Shown: positions 18,546 through 28,035 of the stretch, in pieces
Numbering within the stretch: position 1 is the stretch's first letter
How the letters are laid out: each line of letters begins with the position of its first letter
Assembly: GCF_900112245.1 (NCBI RefSeq)
Contig: NZ_FOYX01000001.1
Span: 1,475,856-1,539,855 of the forward strand
Length of the DNA: 64,000 bases
From: Maribacter stanieri
Lineage (GTDB): Bacteria > Bacteroidota > Bacteroidia > Flavobacteriales > Flavobacteriaceae
Reading direction: 5' to 3'
Position numbers and translations under genes: made by a program
Notes under the pieces: generated by a model
Databases searched by the model: none
What the model was told of the DNA's origin: nothing
The model's input: only the letters and a program-made list of their open reading frames with translations

Positions 18546-19100
18546 TTAAACTTTCATAATCTCTGCTTCCTTTTTTGCTAGGAAATCATCTATTTTCTTG
18601 GTGAAGATGTCGGTTAAATCTTGAACATCTGCAGTTGCATTTTTTTGAAGATCCTCAGAAATATCCAAATCTTTTATTTCTTTATTGGCATCTTGTCTTG
18701 CGCTACGCACACCAACCTTTGCATGTTCTGCTTCTGCTTTTGCTTGTTTTGAAAGTTGAATTCTTCGTTCTTCCGTTAATGGTGGAACGTTGATTATAAT
18801 TAAATCGCCGTTATTCATAGGGTTGAAACCTAAGTTGGCATTCATTATAGCTTTTTCAATTTCTTGAAGCATTCCTTTTTCCCATGGCTGAACCGAAATG
18901 GTTCTACCATCTGGCGTATTAACATTCGCCACTTGAGAAAGTGGTGTTTGTGATCCATAGTAATCAACTAAAACAGATGACAACATAGCGGGACTAGCCT
19001 TACCGGCTCTAATTTTTAAAAATTCACGTTCTAAATGCGCTATAGCGGCATCCATGCCTTCTTTTGTAGCGTCTAATACAAATTGTACTTCTTCGTTCAT
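18546..19100 (-). CDS. frr: Ribosome recycling factor
   Basis: A 184-residue factor that, with EF-G, splits the post-termination ribosome. Typical landmarks are LEREFLKIRAGKASPAML in the first helix, VDYYGSQTPLSQVANVNTPDGRT in domain II, and the C-terminal helices with TEERRIQLSKQAKAEAE. The length is the family norm of about 185. The gene is 45 bases downstream of pyrH and probably in the same operon, the classical pyrH-frr pair. Confidence 0.97.
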   Translation of the reverse strand: MNEEVQFVLDATKEGMDAAIAHLEREFLKIRAGKASPAMLSSVLVDYYGSQTPLSQVANVNTPDGRTISVQPWEKGMLQEIEKAIMNANLGFNPMNNGDLIIINVPPLTEERRIQLSKQAKAEAEHAKVGVRSARQDANKEIKDLDISEDLQKNATADVQDLTDIFTKKIDDFLAKKEAEIMKV

Positions 19101-19145
19101 ATGGTGAGTATATAGCTATCGCAATAACATTAACTATACCGAAAA

Positions 19146-19853
19146 TTAAAGGTTAACGGTTGTACCAATAGTTTGGCCGTCAACTATTTTCAGCAAGTTT
19201 CCTTTTTTGTTCATATCAAAAACTACAATTGGTAGTTCATTTTCTTGGCTTAAGGTAAAGGCTGTCGTGTCCATTACTTTTAATCCTTTGGTTAACACAT
19301 CTTGAAAAGAAATGTTATCAAATTTGGTAGCACTTTTATCTTTTTCTGGATCAGCTGTGTAAATACCATCTACACGTGTTCCTTTAAGAATTACATCAGC
19401 TTCAATTTCAATGGCTCTTAATACTGCTGCAGAATCTGTAGTAAAATATGGGTTACCTGTTCCGCCTCCAAATATAACTACTCTTCCTTTTTCTAAATGC
19501 CTCATTGCACGTCTTCGAATAAAAGGTTCGGCAACTTCATTTATTTTTATGGCAGATTGTAATCTGGTTTGTACTCCGTTCATTTCTAAAGCACTTTGTA
19601 ATGCTAAACCATTTATAACAGTTGCTAGCATACCCATGTGATCTCCTTGTACTCTGTCCATTCCTGTAGCAGCTCCTGCCAATCCGCGAAAAATGTTTCC
19701 ACCTCCAATTACAATGGCGACTTCAATTCCTTTTTCAACTACTTCTTTTATCTCTTCAGCATATTCATTTAGACGGTTAGAATCTATGCCATATTGCTTT
19801 TCGCCCATTAAGGCTTCACCGCTTAATTTAAGAAGAATTCTTTTGTAGTGCAT
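19146..19853 (-). CDS. pyrH: Uridylate (UMP) kinase
   Basis: A 235-residue bacterial UMP kinase of the amino-acid-kinase fold, phosphorylating UMP to UDP for nucleotide synthesis. N-terminal [11 protein letters not shown] is the phosphate-binding start, and [10 protein letters not shown] is the Gly-rich loop. [19 protein letters not shown] is the subunit-interface helix, and [25 protein letters not shown] holds the nucleotide site (two adjoining motifs). All are intact. It lies upstream of frr. Its usual neighbours rpsB-tsf are separated from it by the divergently placed M61 peptidase gene. Confidence 0.97.
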   Translation of the reverse strand: MHYKRILLKLSGEALMGEKQYGIDSNRLNEYAEEIKEVVEKGIEVAIVIGGGNIFRGLAGAATGMDRVQGDHMGMLATVINGLALQSALEMNGVQTRLQSAIKINEVAEPFIRRRAMRHLEKGRVVIFGGGTGNPYFTTDSAAVLRAIEIEADVILKGTRVDGIYTADPEKDKSATKFDNISFQDVLTKGLKVMDTTAFTLSQENELPIVVFDMNKKGNLLKIVDGQTIGTTVNL

Positions 19854-19960
19854 GTAAATTTTTATTTGCCACCAAAAATAATGAAAATTTTCGATGGAAG
19901 TGTTCTATATTTTATTCATGCAAAACATAATTGCACATGAAAGGATGGATACATATTATC

Positions 19961-19968
19961 TATCTTTG
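19961..19968 (+). promoter_or_regulatory. Possible -7 element for the M61 peptidase gene
   Basis: TATCTTTG matches TAnnTTTG, 36 bases before the start codon, in the divergent pyrH/M61 intergenic region. The -33 box is not clear. Confidence 0.35.
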
Positions 19969-20004
19969 GTAACCTTTATTTTAAAAATTCACATATAAAG
20001 TTTT

Positions 20005-21876
20005 ATGAAAAAAAATGTTTTATTTATTGCAGTTGCCTTAATACTGAATGCCTGTGGGGCAGGTAAGGCATTGATGTCTGTGGAAAAAAGTACTATTGTA
20101 GCTTCAATAGACTTAATTAATGTAGTTGAAGATAGAGTGCAGGTAGATTTAAATCCTGGTGCATTTACTACTTCTACTGTAATTTTTAGAATTCCTAAAA
20201 CCGTACCTGGCACCTATAGTTCTGATAACTATGGTAAGTATATTCAAGATTTTAAAGCCCTTGATTATAAAGGAGCTGAATTAAAAGCTACAAAGCTTGA
20301 TGATAATTCTTGGAGTATTGCTAATGGTGTTAACCTCGATAAAGTACAATATTGGGTTAACGATACTTTTGATACGGAGAATGAAGTGGAAGATGCGGTG
20401 TTTTCGCCTGCAGGTACCAATATAGCTGTTGGTAGTAATTTCATGCTTAATCTTCACGGGTTTGTTGGCTATTTTGATGGTTTTAAAGAAGTTCCTTATT
20501 CTATTTTAATAAATAAACCTGCAGACTTAATAGCGACTACAACCCTTTCTATTGAGCCAAATAGAAAACCTGATTCCTTGTGGGATGGTTTTCTTGCAAA
20601 AAGATATTTTGACGTGATCGATAATCCAATCATGTATGCAAAGCCTAATACTGAAAGCTTTGAGATTAATGGTATTACGGTTACTTTAAGTTTGTTCTCT
20701 CCTAATAATGTTTATAAAGCGGCAGATTTAAAGGAGAGAATGAAGTCTATGATGGGGGCGCAAAAGAAGTTTTTAGGTGAAGTAGATAGCACTAAAGAAT
20801 ATAACATTTTATTGTATTTGTCAGATGTCAATATTCCAGATGCAAATGGTTACGGAGCATTGGAGCATCATACCTCTACCGTTGTAGTTTTGCCGGAAGC
20901 AATGGATATTGGGCGATTAGAGCAGGCAATGGTTGATGTGGTTTCACATGAGTTTTTTCATATTGTAACGCCATTATCAGTTCATTCAAAAGAAATACAG
21001 TATTTTGATTTTAACGACCCAAAAATGTCTCAGCATTTGTGGATGTATGAAGGTACGACTGAGTATTTCGCCAATTTATTTCAGGTACAACAAGGACTAA
21101 TATCAGAAGATGATTTTTATGTACGCATGCTTGGTAAAATTAATAATGCTGAATTTTACGATGATAATATGTCTTTTACAGAAATGAGTAAGAATATTTT
21201 GGAACAGCCATATGAACCAAATTATGCTAACGTTTATGAAAAAGGCGCTTTAATAAATATGTGTCTGGACATTATCTTAAGAGAGAAGAGTAATGGCGAG
21301 AAAAGTATGCTTTGGTTAATGAAAGAGCTGTCTAAGAAATATGGTACTGATGTACCTTTTGAGGATGATACTTTATTTGGTGAGATAGTATCAATTACTT
21401 ATCCTGAAGTAGATGTTTTTTTAAAGCAACATGTTATAGGTGATACTCCAATTGATTATGAAGTTTATTTTGAAAAGGTAGGTTTGGCTACTAATGATGT
21501 ACAAGAGTCTACAGGATACTTTTTTGATGGTCAGATACCTTATATGGATGTTGATGTGCAAAATGATAGTGTAGTCTTCATTCGTGAGAATATAGAATTA
21601 AATTCATTTTTTGAAGATTTAAAATTACAAGGAGGTGATATTTTTAAAACAATTAACGGTCAAGATATCAATTTAGAAACGTTGCGTCCTATTATAGGTG
21701 AAAGTTTTGCTTGGACTCCTGAAACTGAAATTAGCATGACTGTTGTGCGTGATGGGGAAATTGTTGCAGTTGAAGGTGTGGTTGGTCAGCCAGTGAAAAA
21801 AGTTAAAAAAATTGTTCCTTTACAAGAGGTGAGTCAGAAAACAATTGATTTGCGTAATGCTTGGTTGAAAAACTAA
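20005..21876 (+). CDS. M61 family metallopeptidase, lipoprotein
   Basis: A 623-residue peptidase of family M61 (glycyl aminopeptidase type). The N-terminus MKKNVLFIAVALILNAC is a lipoprotein signal with Cys17 at the lipobox, so the enzyme should be anchored to a membrane facing the periplasm or surface. The N-terminal beta domain is followed by the zinc site HEFFH at residues 315-319, and the third ligand is expected in WMYEGTTEYF (Glu349 or Glu353 region). The C-terminal part has a PDZ-like segment (LKLQGGDIFKTINGQDIN). It lies alone on the plus strand between tsf and pyrH, with a terminator after it. Confidence 0.92.
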   Translation: MKKNVLFIAVALILNACGAGKALMSVEKSTIVASIDLINVVEDRVQVDLNPGAFTTSTVIFRIPKTVPGTYSSDNYGKYIQDFKALDYKGAELKATKLDDNSWSIANGVNLDKVQYWVNDTFDTENEVEDAVFSPAGTNIAVGSNFMLNLHGFVGYFDGFKEVPYSILINKPADLIATTTLSIEPNRKPDSLWDGFLAKRYFDVIDNPIMYAKPNTESFEINGITVTLSLFSPNNVYKAADLKERMKSMMGAQKKFLGEVDSTKEYNILLYLSDVNIPDANGYGALEHHTSTVVVLPEAMDIGRLEQAMVDVVSHEFFHIVTPLSVHSKEIQYFDFNDPKMSQHLWMYEGTTEYFANLFQVQQGLISEDDFYVRMLGKINNAEFYDDNMSFTEMSKNILEQPYEPNYANVYEKGALINMCLDIILREKSNGEKSMLWLMKELSKKYGTDVPFEDDTLFGEIVSITYPEVDVFLKQHVIGDTPIDYEVYFEKVGLATNDVQESTGYFFDGQIPYMDVDVQNDSVVFIRENIELNSFFEDLKLQGGDIFKTINGQDINLETLRPIIGESFAWTPETEISMTVVRDGEIVAVEGVVGQPVKKVKKIVPLQEVSQKTIDLRNAWLKN

Positions 21877-21901
21877 GAAAGAGTTGAAATTTTTGAATAT
21901 A

Positions 21902-21938
21902 AAAAAACCGTCTACTTTTTACAGTAAGACGGTTTTTT
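21902..21938. terminator. Bidirectional terminator between M61 peptidase and tsf
   Basis: Stem AAAACCGTCT / AGACGGTTTT around an AT-rich loop, with an A run on the left and a T run on the right. It lies between the M61 gene and the convergent tsf gene and can serve both. Confidence 0.7.
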
Positions 21939-21959
21939 ATTGAGTTAGTTGTATTGTAA

Positions 21960-22784
21960 TTAACCTAATGCAACTCTTTTAAATCCTACTACTTCTAAAT
22001 TAGAATCAATAGACTTTACATATTGAGCAACACTTTGCTTGCTGTCTTTAATGAAATCTTGGTTTACTAAAGTGTTATCTTTAAAGAAACGCTTTAATTT
22101 ACCTTTAGCGATGTTTTCTAACATTGCTTCTGGCTTTCCTTCTTGGCGTAATTGATCTTTTGCAATCTCTATTTCTTTATCAATAACAGATTGATCAACA
22201 CCATCTTCATTTAGCGCTACAGGGTTCATTGCAGCAGCTTGCATAGAAACATCTTTAGCAACTTCTTCAGCACCTGCAACCGAAGCTGAAAGACCTGTTA
22301 AAACAGCTATTTTGTTTCCTGCGTGAATATAAGAACCAACGAAAGGAGCGCTTAAAGTTTCATAACCACCTATTTCGATTTTCTCACCGATAACACCAGT
22401 CTGCTCAATAAGCTTTTCTTGAACAGTCATTCCTTTGTAATCAGCAGCTAAGAAAGCTTCTTTAGAATCAAAATTGATTGCTAAATCTGCTAATTCAGTA
22501 GCTAACGTTACAAATGTTTCGTTTTTAGCAACGAAATCGGTCTCACAGTTCAAAGAAATGATAACACCTTTAGAGTTATCGTCATTTACTTTTGCAATTG
22601 CTGCACCTTCAGAAGAATCTCTGTCAGCTCTTTTTGCCGCAACTTTTTGACCTTTTTTACGAAGAACTTCGATTGCAGTTTCAAAATTGCCATCAGCTTC
22701 AACTAAGGCTTTTTTGCAATCCATCATTCCTGCACCAGTAGTTTTTCTTAATCTATTAACTTCTGCAGCTGTAATCTTTGCCAT
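21960..22784 (-). CDS. tsf: Elongation factor Ts
   Basis: A 274-residue guanine-nucleotide exchange factor for EF-Tu. The N-terminal UBA-like domain has VNRLRKTTGAGMMDCKKAL, and the core starts with the family signature GVIISLNCETDFVAKNE, containing the TDFVA contact to EF-Tu. The length is normal for short-core EF-Ts. It follows rpsB by 66 bases, the universal rpsB-tsf order. Confidence 0.97.
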   Translation of the reverse strand: MAKITAAEVNRLRKTTGAGMMDCKKALVEADGNFETAIEVLRKKGQKVAAKRADRDSSEGAAIAKVNDDNSKGVIISLNCETDFVAKNETFVTLATELADLAINFDSKEAFLAADYKGMTVQEKLIEQTGVIGEKIEIGGYETLSAPFVGSYIHAGNKIAVLTGLSASVAGAEEVAKDVSMQAAAMNPVALNEDGVDQSVIDKEIEIAKDQLRQEGKPEAMLENIAKGKLKRFFKDNTLVNQDFIKDSKQSVAQYVKSIDSNLEVVGFKRVALG

Positions 22785-22850
22785 CTTTTTTACTTTTAGT
22801 ATACCCGTTTTATGGGGTTGTTCTTAGATATATTTTATAAATGTAGTAAC

Positions 22851-23987
22851 TTATTCTACACCACCTTTAGTGTTGTCTTGCCACTCTTTAAGTTCGTCCC
22901 ACTTACCATCTGCAGCCATTTTAGCTTGCTTTGGCCATGAGGTAGGATCTAAATGTGCCATTCTAGAACTTGCTTCAGTTAAAATCCCTTTGATTTTATC
23001 AGCATCTCCTTTAGATAGGTCAGCGTAAGTAGCTATACCTGCAGCAACTAATGCTTCAGCAGCTTTTGGTCCAATTCCTTCAACTTTCGTTAAATCATCA
23101 GCTTCAACTTTTGCCTCTTTTGCTACAGCTTCTTTAGTAGCTTCAACATTTACTTCAACGTTTGGTACATTATCAACAACTGGTGCTGGTTTAGTATCAA
23201 CTTTTTCAGGAGATGGAGCTGGCTTTTCAGCAGTTACTTTTTTCTTAGGAGCTTTATCTTTTTTCTCAGATTTACCTTCAGCTGCATCACCTTTTTCAGC
23301 CTTACGTTCAGCAAGACCTTCAGCTACTGCATTGGTAACTTCTGTCATAATAATGTCAATAGATTTTGAAGCATCATCATTTGAAGGAATCAAATAATCT
23401 ACATCTCTAGGATCACAGTTGGTATCAACCATTGCGAAAATAGGAATGTTCAATTTTTGTGCCTCTTTAACTGCAATGTGCTCTCTCATTGTATCAACGA
23501 TGAACAATGCACCTGGTAAACGTGTCATTTCAGAGATAGAACCTAAATTCTTTTCTAATTTTGCACGTAAACGGTCAACTTGCAATCTTTCTTTTTTAGA
23601 TAGTGTAAGGAAAGTACCATCTTTCTTCATACGATCAATAGAAGCCATTTTCTTAACAGCTTTACGAATAGTAACAAAGTTTGTTAACATACCACCTGGC
23701 CATCTTTCTGTAATGTAAGGCATGTTTACATTTGCTGCTTTTTCAGCAACGATGTCTTTTGCTTGTTTTTTGGTAGCTACGAAAAGTATTTTTCTACCTG
23801 ATGCTGCAATTTTGCTAAGAGCCTCATTGGTCTCGTCTAATTTTGCAACTGTTTTGTAAAGGTTGATTACGTGAATACCATTACGCTCCATGTAGATGTA
23901 AGGAGCCATGTTTGGATTCCACTTTCTTGTAAGGTGACCAAAATGTACACCTGCTTCTAATAATTGTTTTACTTCGACTCTCGCCAT
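22851..23987 (-). CDS. rpsB: Ribosomal protein S2 with C-terminal helix-hairpin-helix extension
   Basis: The first 225 residues are a complete S2 protein of the 30S subunit, with EAGVHFGHLTRKWNPNM, ERWPGGMLTNF and DTNCDPRDVDYLIPSNDDA. S2 is normally about 230-260 residues; this one has 378. Residues 226-296 are a Lys/Ala/Pro/Glu-rich flexible linker. Residues 297-360 form a helix-hairpin-helix domain (DDLTKVEGIGPKAAEALVAAG) ending in a Trp-rich tail (SWPKQAKM). Similar tails are known in other Bacteroidota S2 proteins, as far as I recall, with no defined role. The same kind of domain ends ActC (nucleotides 56577-56777). It is followed by tsf. Confidence 0.95.
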   Translation of the reverse strand: MARVEVKQLLEAGVHFGHLTRKWNPNMAPYIYMERNGIHVINLYKTVAKLDETNEALSKIAASGRKILFVATKKQAKDIVAEKAANVNMPYITERWPGGMLTNFVTIRKAVKKMASIDRMKKDGTFLTLSKKERLQVDRLRAKLEKNLGSISEMTRLPGALFIVDTMREHIAVKEAQKLNIPIFAMVDTNCDPRDVDYLIPSNDDASKSIDIIMTEVTNAVAEGLAERKAEKGDAAEGKSEKKDKAPKKKVTAEKPAPSPEKVDTKPAPVVDNVPNVEVNVEATKEAVAKEAKVEADDLTKVEGIGPKAAEALVAAGIATYADLSKGDADKIKGILTEASSRMAHLDPTSWPKQAKMAADGKWDELKEWQDNTKGGVE

Positions 23988-24171
23988 TCTAAATTTAGTT
24001 TACGTTCTTATGAATTAGCAATGACAAAGTGGTATTTGCATAAGCAAAAGCCTCCATCATTTAGATGCTAAACTAATTTACCTTGAATTATAAATAATTT
24101 AAGGATTTTTAATTGTCCGTAATGGACTTTCAATGAACTAGTTAATAATCTGGTTTTCCCCAGTGTGATAA

Positions 24172-24204
24172 AATATAAAAACAGGCACCCAAAAAAGGTG
24201 CCTG
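24172..24204 (-). terminator. Terminator after rpsI
   Basis: An 8-bp stem CAGGCACC / GGTGCCTG (24182-24189, 24197-24204), followed on the minus strand by GTTTTTATATTTT. It ends the rplM-rpsI transcript, so rpsB-tsf, 185 bases further on, needs its own promoter or read-through. Confidence 0.8.
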
Positions 24205-24222
24205 GTAATCTTGTAACTCGAA

Positions 24223-24609
24223 TTAACGTTTCGAGAATTGGAATTTTTTACGTGCTTTCTTCTGACCGAATTTCTTACGTTCAACCATTCTAGGATCTCT
24301 AGTTAAAAGACCTTCTGGTTTTAAGATAGTTCTGTTCTCAGCATCAATCTCACACATAGCTCTAGATAAAGCAAGACGAATAGCCTCTGCTTGACCTGTA
24401 ATACCACCACCGTAAACATTTACTTTTACGTTGTAAGTATCTAAGCTTTCAGTTAATGTGAAAGGTTGTTTTACTTTGTATTGAAGTGTTGCAGTTGGGA
24501 AGTATACACTTAAATCTTTATTGTTAATAGTAATGTCTCCATTTCCATCAGAAAGATATACTCTCGCTACAGCGGTCTTTCTACGACCAATTTTATGAAT
24601 TACTTCCAT
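24223..24609 (-). CDS. rpsI: Ribosomal protein S9
   Basis: A 128-residue 30S protein. It has the IGRRKTAVARVYL start, the GGGITGQAEAIRLALSRAM core and the C-terminal basic tail KKFGQKKARKKFQFSKR, whose last residues reach the P-site tRNA. It starts one base after the rplM stop, the standard rplM-rpsI operon. Confidence 0.97.
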   Translation of the reverse strand: MEVIHKIGRRKTAVARVYLSDGNGDITINNKDLSVYFPTATLQYKVKQPFTLTESLDTYNVKVNVYGGGITGQAEAIRLALSRAMCEIDAENRTILKPEGLLTRDPRMVERKKFGQKKARKKFQFSKR

Positions 24610-24610
24610 C

Positions 24611-25066
24611 TTATTTAATATCTTTTAGGTTAACAACAGTAGGTTTTTGAGCTTCCTGACCGTGCTCTGTACCTGCGTAAACTTTTAAGTTTCTAAAAAG
24701 CTCTGCACCTAATCTATTCTTAGGTAACATACCTTTTATCGCTTTTTCAAGAATACCTTCTGGGTTTTTCTCTAATAACTGCTTTACGCTAGTAGTACGT
24801 TGACCACCTGGGTAGCCAGTGTATCTCATGTATGATTTATCAGACCACTTGTTTCCTGTAAGAACAATTTTCTCTGCGTTGATAATAACAACATTATCAC
24901 CACAATCAACATGAGGGGTGAAACTTGGTTTGTGCTTTCCTCTTAACAAATAGGCGACTTTAGAAGCCATGCGTCCTAATGTTTCTCCTTCGGCATCTAC
25001 CAATAACCACTCTTTGTTTACAGTTGTTCTGTTGGCCGAAACGGTCTTATAACTTAATGTATCCAC
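24611..25066 (-). CDS. rplM: Ribosomal protein L13
   Basis: A 151-residue 50S protein, an early assembly component. Recognisable stretches are [35 protein letters not shown] and the conserved [16 protein letters not shown] followed by [16 protein letters not shown]. The length is normal. It begins the rplM-rpsI operon behind a well-matched promoter at 25115-25145. Confidence 0.97.
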   Translation of the reverse strand: MDTLSYKTVSANRTTVNKEWLLVDAEGETLGRMASKVAYLLRGKHKPSFTPHVDCGDNVVIINAEKIVLTGNKWSDKSYMRYTGYPGGQRTTSVKQLLEKNPEGILEKAIKGMLPKNRLGAELFRNLKVYAGTEHGQEAQKPTVVNLKDIK

Positions 25067-25114
25067 TACTGCTATTTTTAACTATTATTTTAATCAATCC
25101 CGTCAAAGGGGCTG

Positions 25115-25145
25115 CAAATCTACGATTATTAACTTGAATTGCAAA
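25115..25145 (-). promoter_or_regulatory. Promoter of rplM-rpsI
   Basis: On the minus strand TTTG (25142-25145), a 19-base spacer and TAGATTTG (25115-25122) match the Bacteroidota sigma-A consensus TTTG-N19-TAnnTTTG exactly. The leader to the rplM start would be about 40-45 bases. Confidence 0.75.
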
Positions 25146-25312
25146 TACTTGTTTCTTTATTTTTTACATTTTTTAAATAAATGTAATTTCTAACTGCTTT
25201 ATTTTTATTGAGATACTGTTAAACTTATTGAATTTGTTGCCTTTTTTGTAACAATTCTATTTTTCAAGTGTCTCTTCTAGCAACTAAACAATCAACCAAA
25301 GAACCCATTATT

Positions 25313-27943
25313 ATGCTAAAGTACTTAGTAAGTTGCATACTTTTCCTTTACGTCACCAACACGCTAATTGCGCAAAATGAAGTTGCAAAGGTACAAAGGG
25401 AATATGTTACTGCGCAACTTCCTGTAGATAAAGAAATTATTATTGACGGTAAGTTATCAGATTCTGAGTGGGATTATGTTCAGTGGGATGACGATTTTAC
25501 CGTTTTTGAACCTAATAATGGTAAAAAAGCAAGTCAACTTACTAAATTTAAAATCACCTATGATTCAAAATTTTTATACGTCGGTATACGATGTTTTGAC
25601 AGTATACCGTCTAAAATTGAAAGCCGTCTGGCTCGAAGAGATAATTTTTCTGGAGATTGGATAGAAATTAATATAGATAGTTATAATGACAAGCGAACTG
25701 CTTTTTCTTTTAACGTATCTGCGGCCGGTGTAAAAGGAGATGAGTTTGTATCTCAAAATGGAGATTATTGGGATTCTAGTTGGAACCCGATCTGGTATAC
25801 CGCTTCACTTATTGATGATAAAGGATGGTCTGCAGAAATGAAAATACCTTTTAGCCAATTAAAATTTGGGTCTGCAGAAGAACAGATATGGGGATTGCAG
25901 GTACATAGGAGGTATTTTAGGGGCGAGGAGCGTTCTATATGGCAACCTATTGGCTTAGATGCTCCTGGTTGGGTAAGTGAATTTGGGAAATTGAAGGGGC
26001 TTAAAAATATTCAACCTCAGAAACAATTAGAAATACAGCCTTTTTTGGTTAATCAATTTGATAGTTATCCTGCTCAAAATGGAAATCCTTTTAGAGATGG
26101 AAAAGACTATAAATTAAATGCTGGACTAGATGCAAAAATTGGATTAACCAATGATCTTACTTTAGATTTAACCGTTAATCCAGATTTTGGACAGGTAGAT
26201 GCCGACCCAGGTGCAATTGCCTTGGACGGATTTCAAATCTTTTTTGAAGAGAGAAGACCTTTCTTTATTGAGAACAAGAACATATTTGATTTTGAATTTG
26301 CAGATGGTAATGACAATATATTTTATAGTAGAAGAATAGGTAGAAGCCCGCAAAGTTTTGCAACGATCACATCTGGTGAGTTTGTAGACGAGCCAACCAA
26401 TTCCACTATTTTGGGTGCTGCTAAGTTTTCTGGTAAAACAAAAAATGGTTGGTCACTAGGTTTATTGGAAAGCGTTACGGGTAATATGTATGCGGATGTT
26501 GAAGATGTTGCGGGTAATAAAAGATCTGAACTTGTAGAGCCTTTAACCAATTATTTGGTAGGTAGGGTACAAAAAGATTTTAATGAAAGAAACTCTTTTG
26601 TGGGTGGTATTTTCACGGCCACAAATAGAAATATACTTGATAATTTAGATTTTTTAAGAAGAGGTGCATACACTGGCGGTCTAGATTTTAAACATAATTG
26701 GAAGAATAGAAACTACTATGTTGAGGGTAATTTTGTGGGAAGTCATATTACGGGTAGTGAAAGTGCAATTGCTCTTACACAAACGAGTATTACTCATTTG
26801 TTTCAGCGAGTAGACGCAAGTCATGTTTCTGTTGACGCCAATAGAACTTCACTTACCGGTACTGGCGGTAAAATAGAAATAGGTAAAGCTGGTGGTGGAA
26901 ATTGGCGATATGATGGAGGTGTTATTTGGCGTTCTCCAGAATTAGAACTTAACGACGTTGGTTTCTTGAGACAGGCAGATGAAATCAAACAAACAGCATC
27001 TGTAAGTAGGCTATTTCTAAAGACAACGAATTTATACAGAAAGGCAAATATGCAATTTAGCCAGTATTCTACTTTTGATTTTGAAGGTAATTATAATAGA
27101 GTTCAGTATGAATTTCAAGGATTTATAAATTATAAAAATAATTGGTGGACAGAGGTTGGTGCAGCTCACAAACCTCGTATTTTTTCTAATACAGTATTAC
27201 GTGGAGGACCAAGATGGCGTTGGTCTGAGGAGAACTTTGCTTATCTTTTCTTTGGCTCTGATAGTAGAAAAAAAATGAGTTTCACTTTAGGTTATGTAAA
27301 TAGTCAGGCGGCACAAAATAATTTTTCTTTGAAAAGGTATGTTCTAAGACTTTCGTATCAACCTTTTGATGCTTTTAACTTGTCAGTTTCTTCAGAATAT
27401 GAAGAAAACCCTAATAAAACTCAATATGTAACTGAAGAGAATTATAGTGGCACTGCAAGGTATATAACTGGCAGTATTGATCAGAAAACATTTAGTACGT
27501 CCATTCGATTTAATTATAGTCTAAATCCTAATTTATCCATTCAATATTATGGAGAGCCTTTCATATCAAGAGGTACATATTCTGGGTTTAATTTTGTTAA
27601 TAATCCTATTGCGAAGAAAATGGAGGAACGTGTTACTATGTTCTCAGAAAATCAAATATCAAAAGCTACTTCAAACGATGCATATTTAATAGATGAGAAT
27701 ATTGATGGTACGGTAGATTATCAAATAGAAAATCCAGATTTTTCATATGTTCAATTTAGGTCAAATTTGGTTCTTAGATGGGAATATATACCAGGTTCGG
27801 AGATATTTTTAGTTTGGTCTCAGGGCGTGGTAGGAGCTGGAAATCCAAATGAAACTTTGGGAAAAAATTTAAATCGTCAAATTTTAGATCAACAAAAAGA
27901 TAACACCTTTTTGTTAAAAGCTACTTATAGATTTATTCTATAA
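25313..27943 (+). CDS. DUF5916 / family-9 carbohydrate-binding-like outer-membrane protein
   Basis: An 876-residue exported protein. The ATG at 25313 gives a signal peptide (MLKYLVSCILFLYVTNTLIAQ); the frame is open to a GTG at 25268 but the extra residues precede the signal. Residues about 30-225 are a CBM9-like domain (IIIDGKLSDSEWDYVQWDDDF; KFLYVGIRCFD). The rest is DUF5916, including GQVDADPGAIALDGFQIFFEERRPFF, and is rich in beta strands ending in KATYRFIL, so it is probably a large outer-membrane barrel. Such proteins are common in flavobacteria but their substrate is unknown. No SusC/SusD pair is adjacent. Confidence 0.88.
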   Translation: MLKYLVSCILFLYVTNTLIAQNEVAKVQREYVTAQLPVDKEIIIDGKLSDSEWDYVQWDDDFTVFEPNNGKKASQLTKFKITYDSKFLYVGIRCFDSIPSKIESRLARRDNFSGDWIEINIDSYNDKRTAFSFNVSAAGVKGDEFVSQNGDYWDSSWNPIWYTASLIDDKGWSAEMKIPFSQLKFGSAEEQIWGLQVHRRYFRGEERSIWQPIGLDAPGWVSEFGKLKGLKNIQPQKQLEIQPFLVNQFDSYPAQNGNPFRDGKDYKLNAGLDAKIGLTNDLTLDLTVNPDFGQVDADPGAIALDGFQIFFEERRPFFIENKNIFDFEFADGNDNIFYSRRIGRSPQSFATITSGEFVDEPTNSTILGAAKFSGKTKNGWSLGLLESVTGNMYADVEDVAGNKRSELVEPLTNYLVGRVQKDFNERNSFVGGIFTATNRNILDNLDFLRRGAYTGGLDFKHNWKNRNYYVEGNFVGSHITGSESAIALTQTSITHLFQRVDASHVSVDANRTSLTGTGGKIEIGKAGGGNWRYDGGVIWRSPELELNDVGFLRQADEIKQTASVSRLFLKTTNLYRKANMQFSQYSTFDFEGNYNRVQYEFQGFINYKNNWWTEVGAAHKPRIFSNTVLRGGPRWRWSEENFAYLFFGSDSRKKMSFTLGYVNSQAAQNNFSLKRYVLRLSYQPFDAFNLSVSSEYEENPNKTQYVTEENYSGTARYITGSIDQKTFSTSIRFNYSLNPNLSIQYYGEPFISRGTYSGFNFVNNPIAKKMEERVTMFSENQISKATSNDAYLIDENIDGTVDYQIENPDFSYVQFRSNLVLRWEYIPGSEIFLVWSQGVVGAGNPNETLGKNLNRQILDQQKDNTFLLKATYRFIL

Positions 27944-28035
27944 TTTCTGTTTTGTTAATCTGCCCGTTTACTCTTAATTGAAATAATATGTTGATTTTTT
28001 CGTTTTATATCCTTGAACAACCAAAAAACTAAAAG

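Noticed and set aside
23988..24171. Leader region of rpsB searched for a known ribosomal leader
   Set aside because: Only a weak TTTGC/GCAAA stem and no consensus promoter were found. Nothing can be assigned.
25268..25312. GTG start extending the DUF5916 protein
   Set aside because: The extra residues precede a complete signal peptide starting at 25313.
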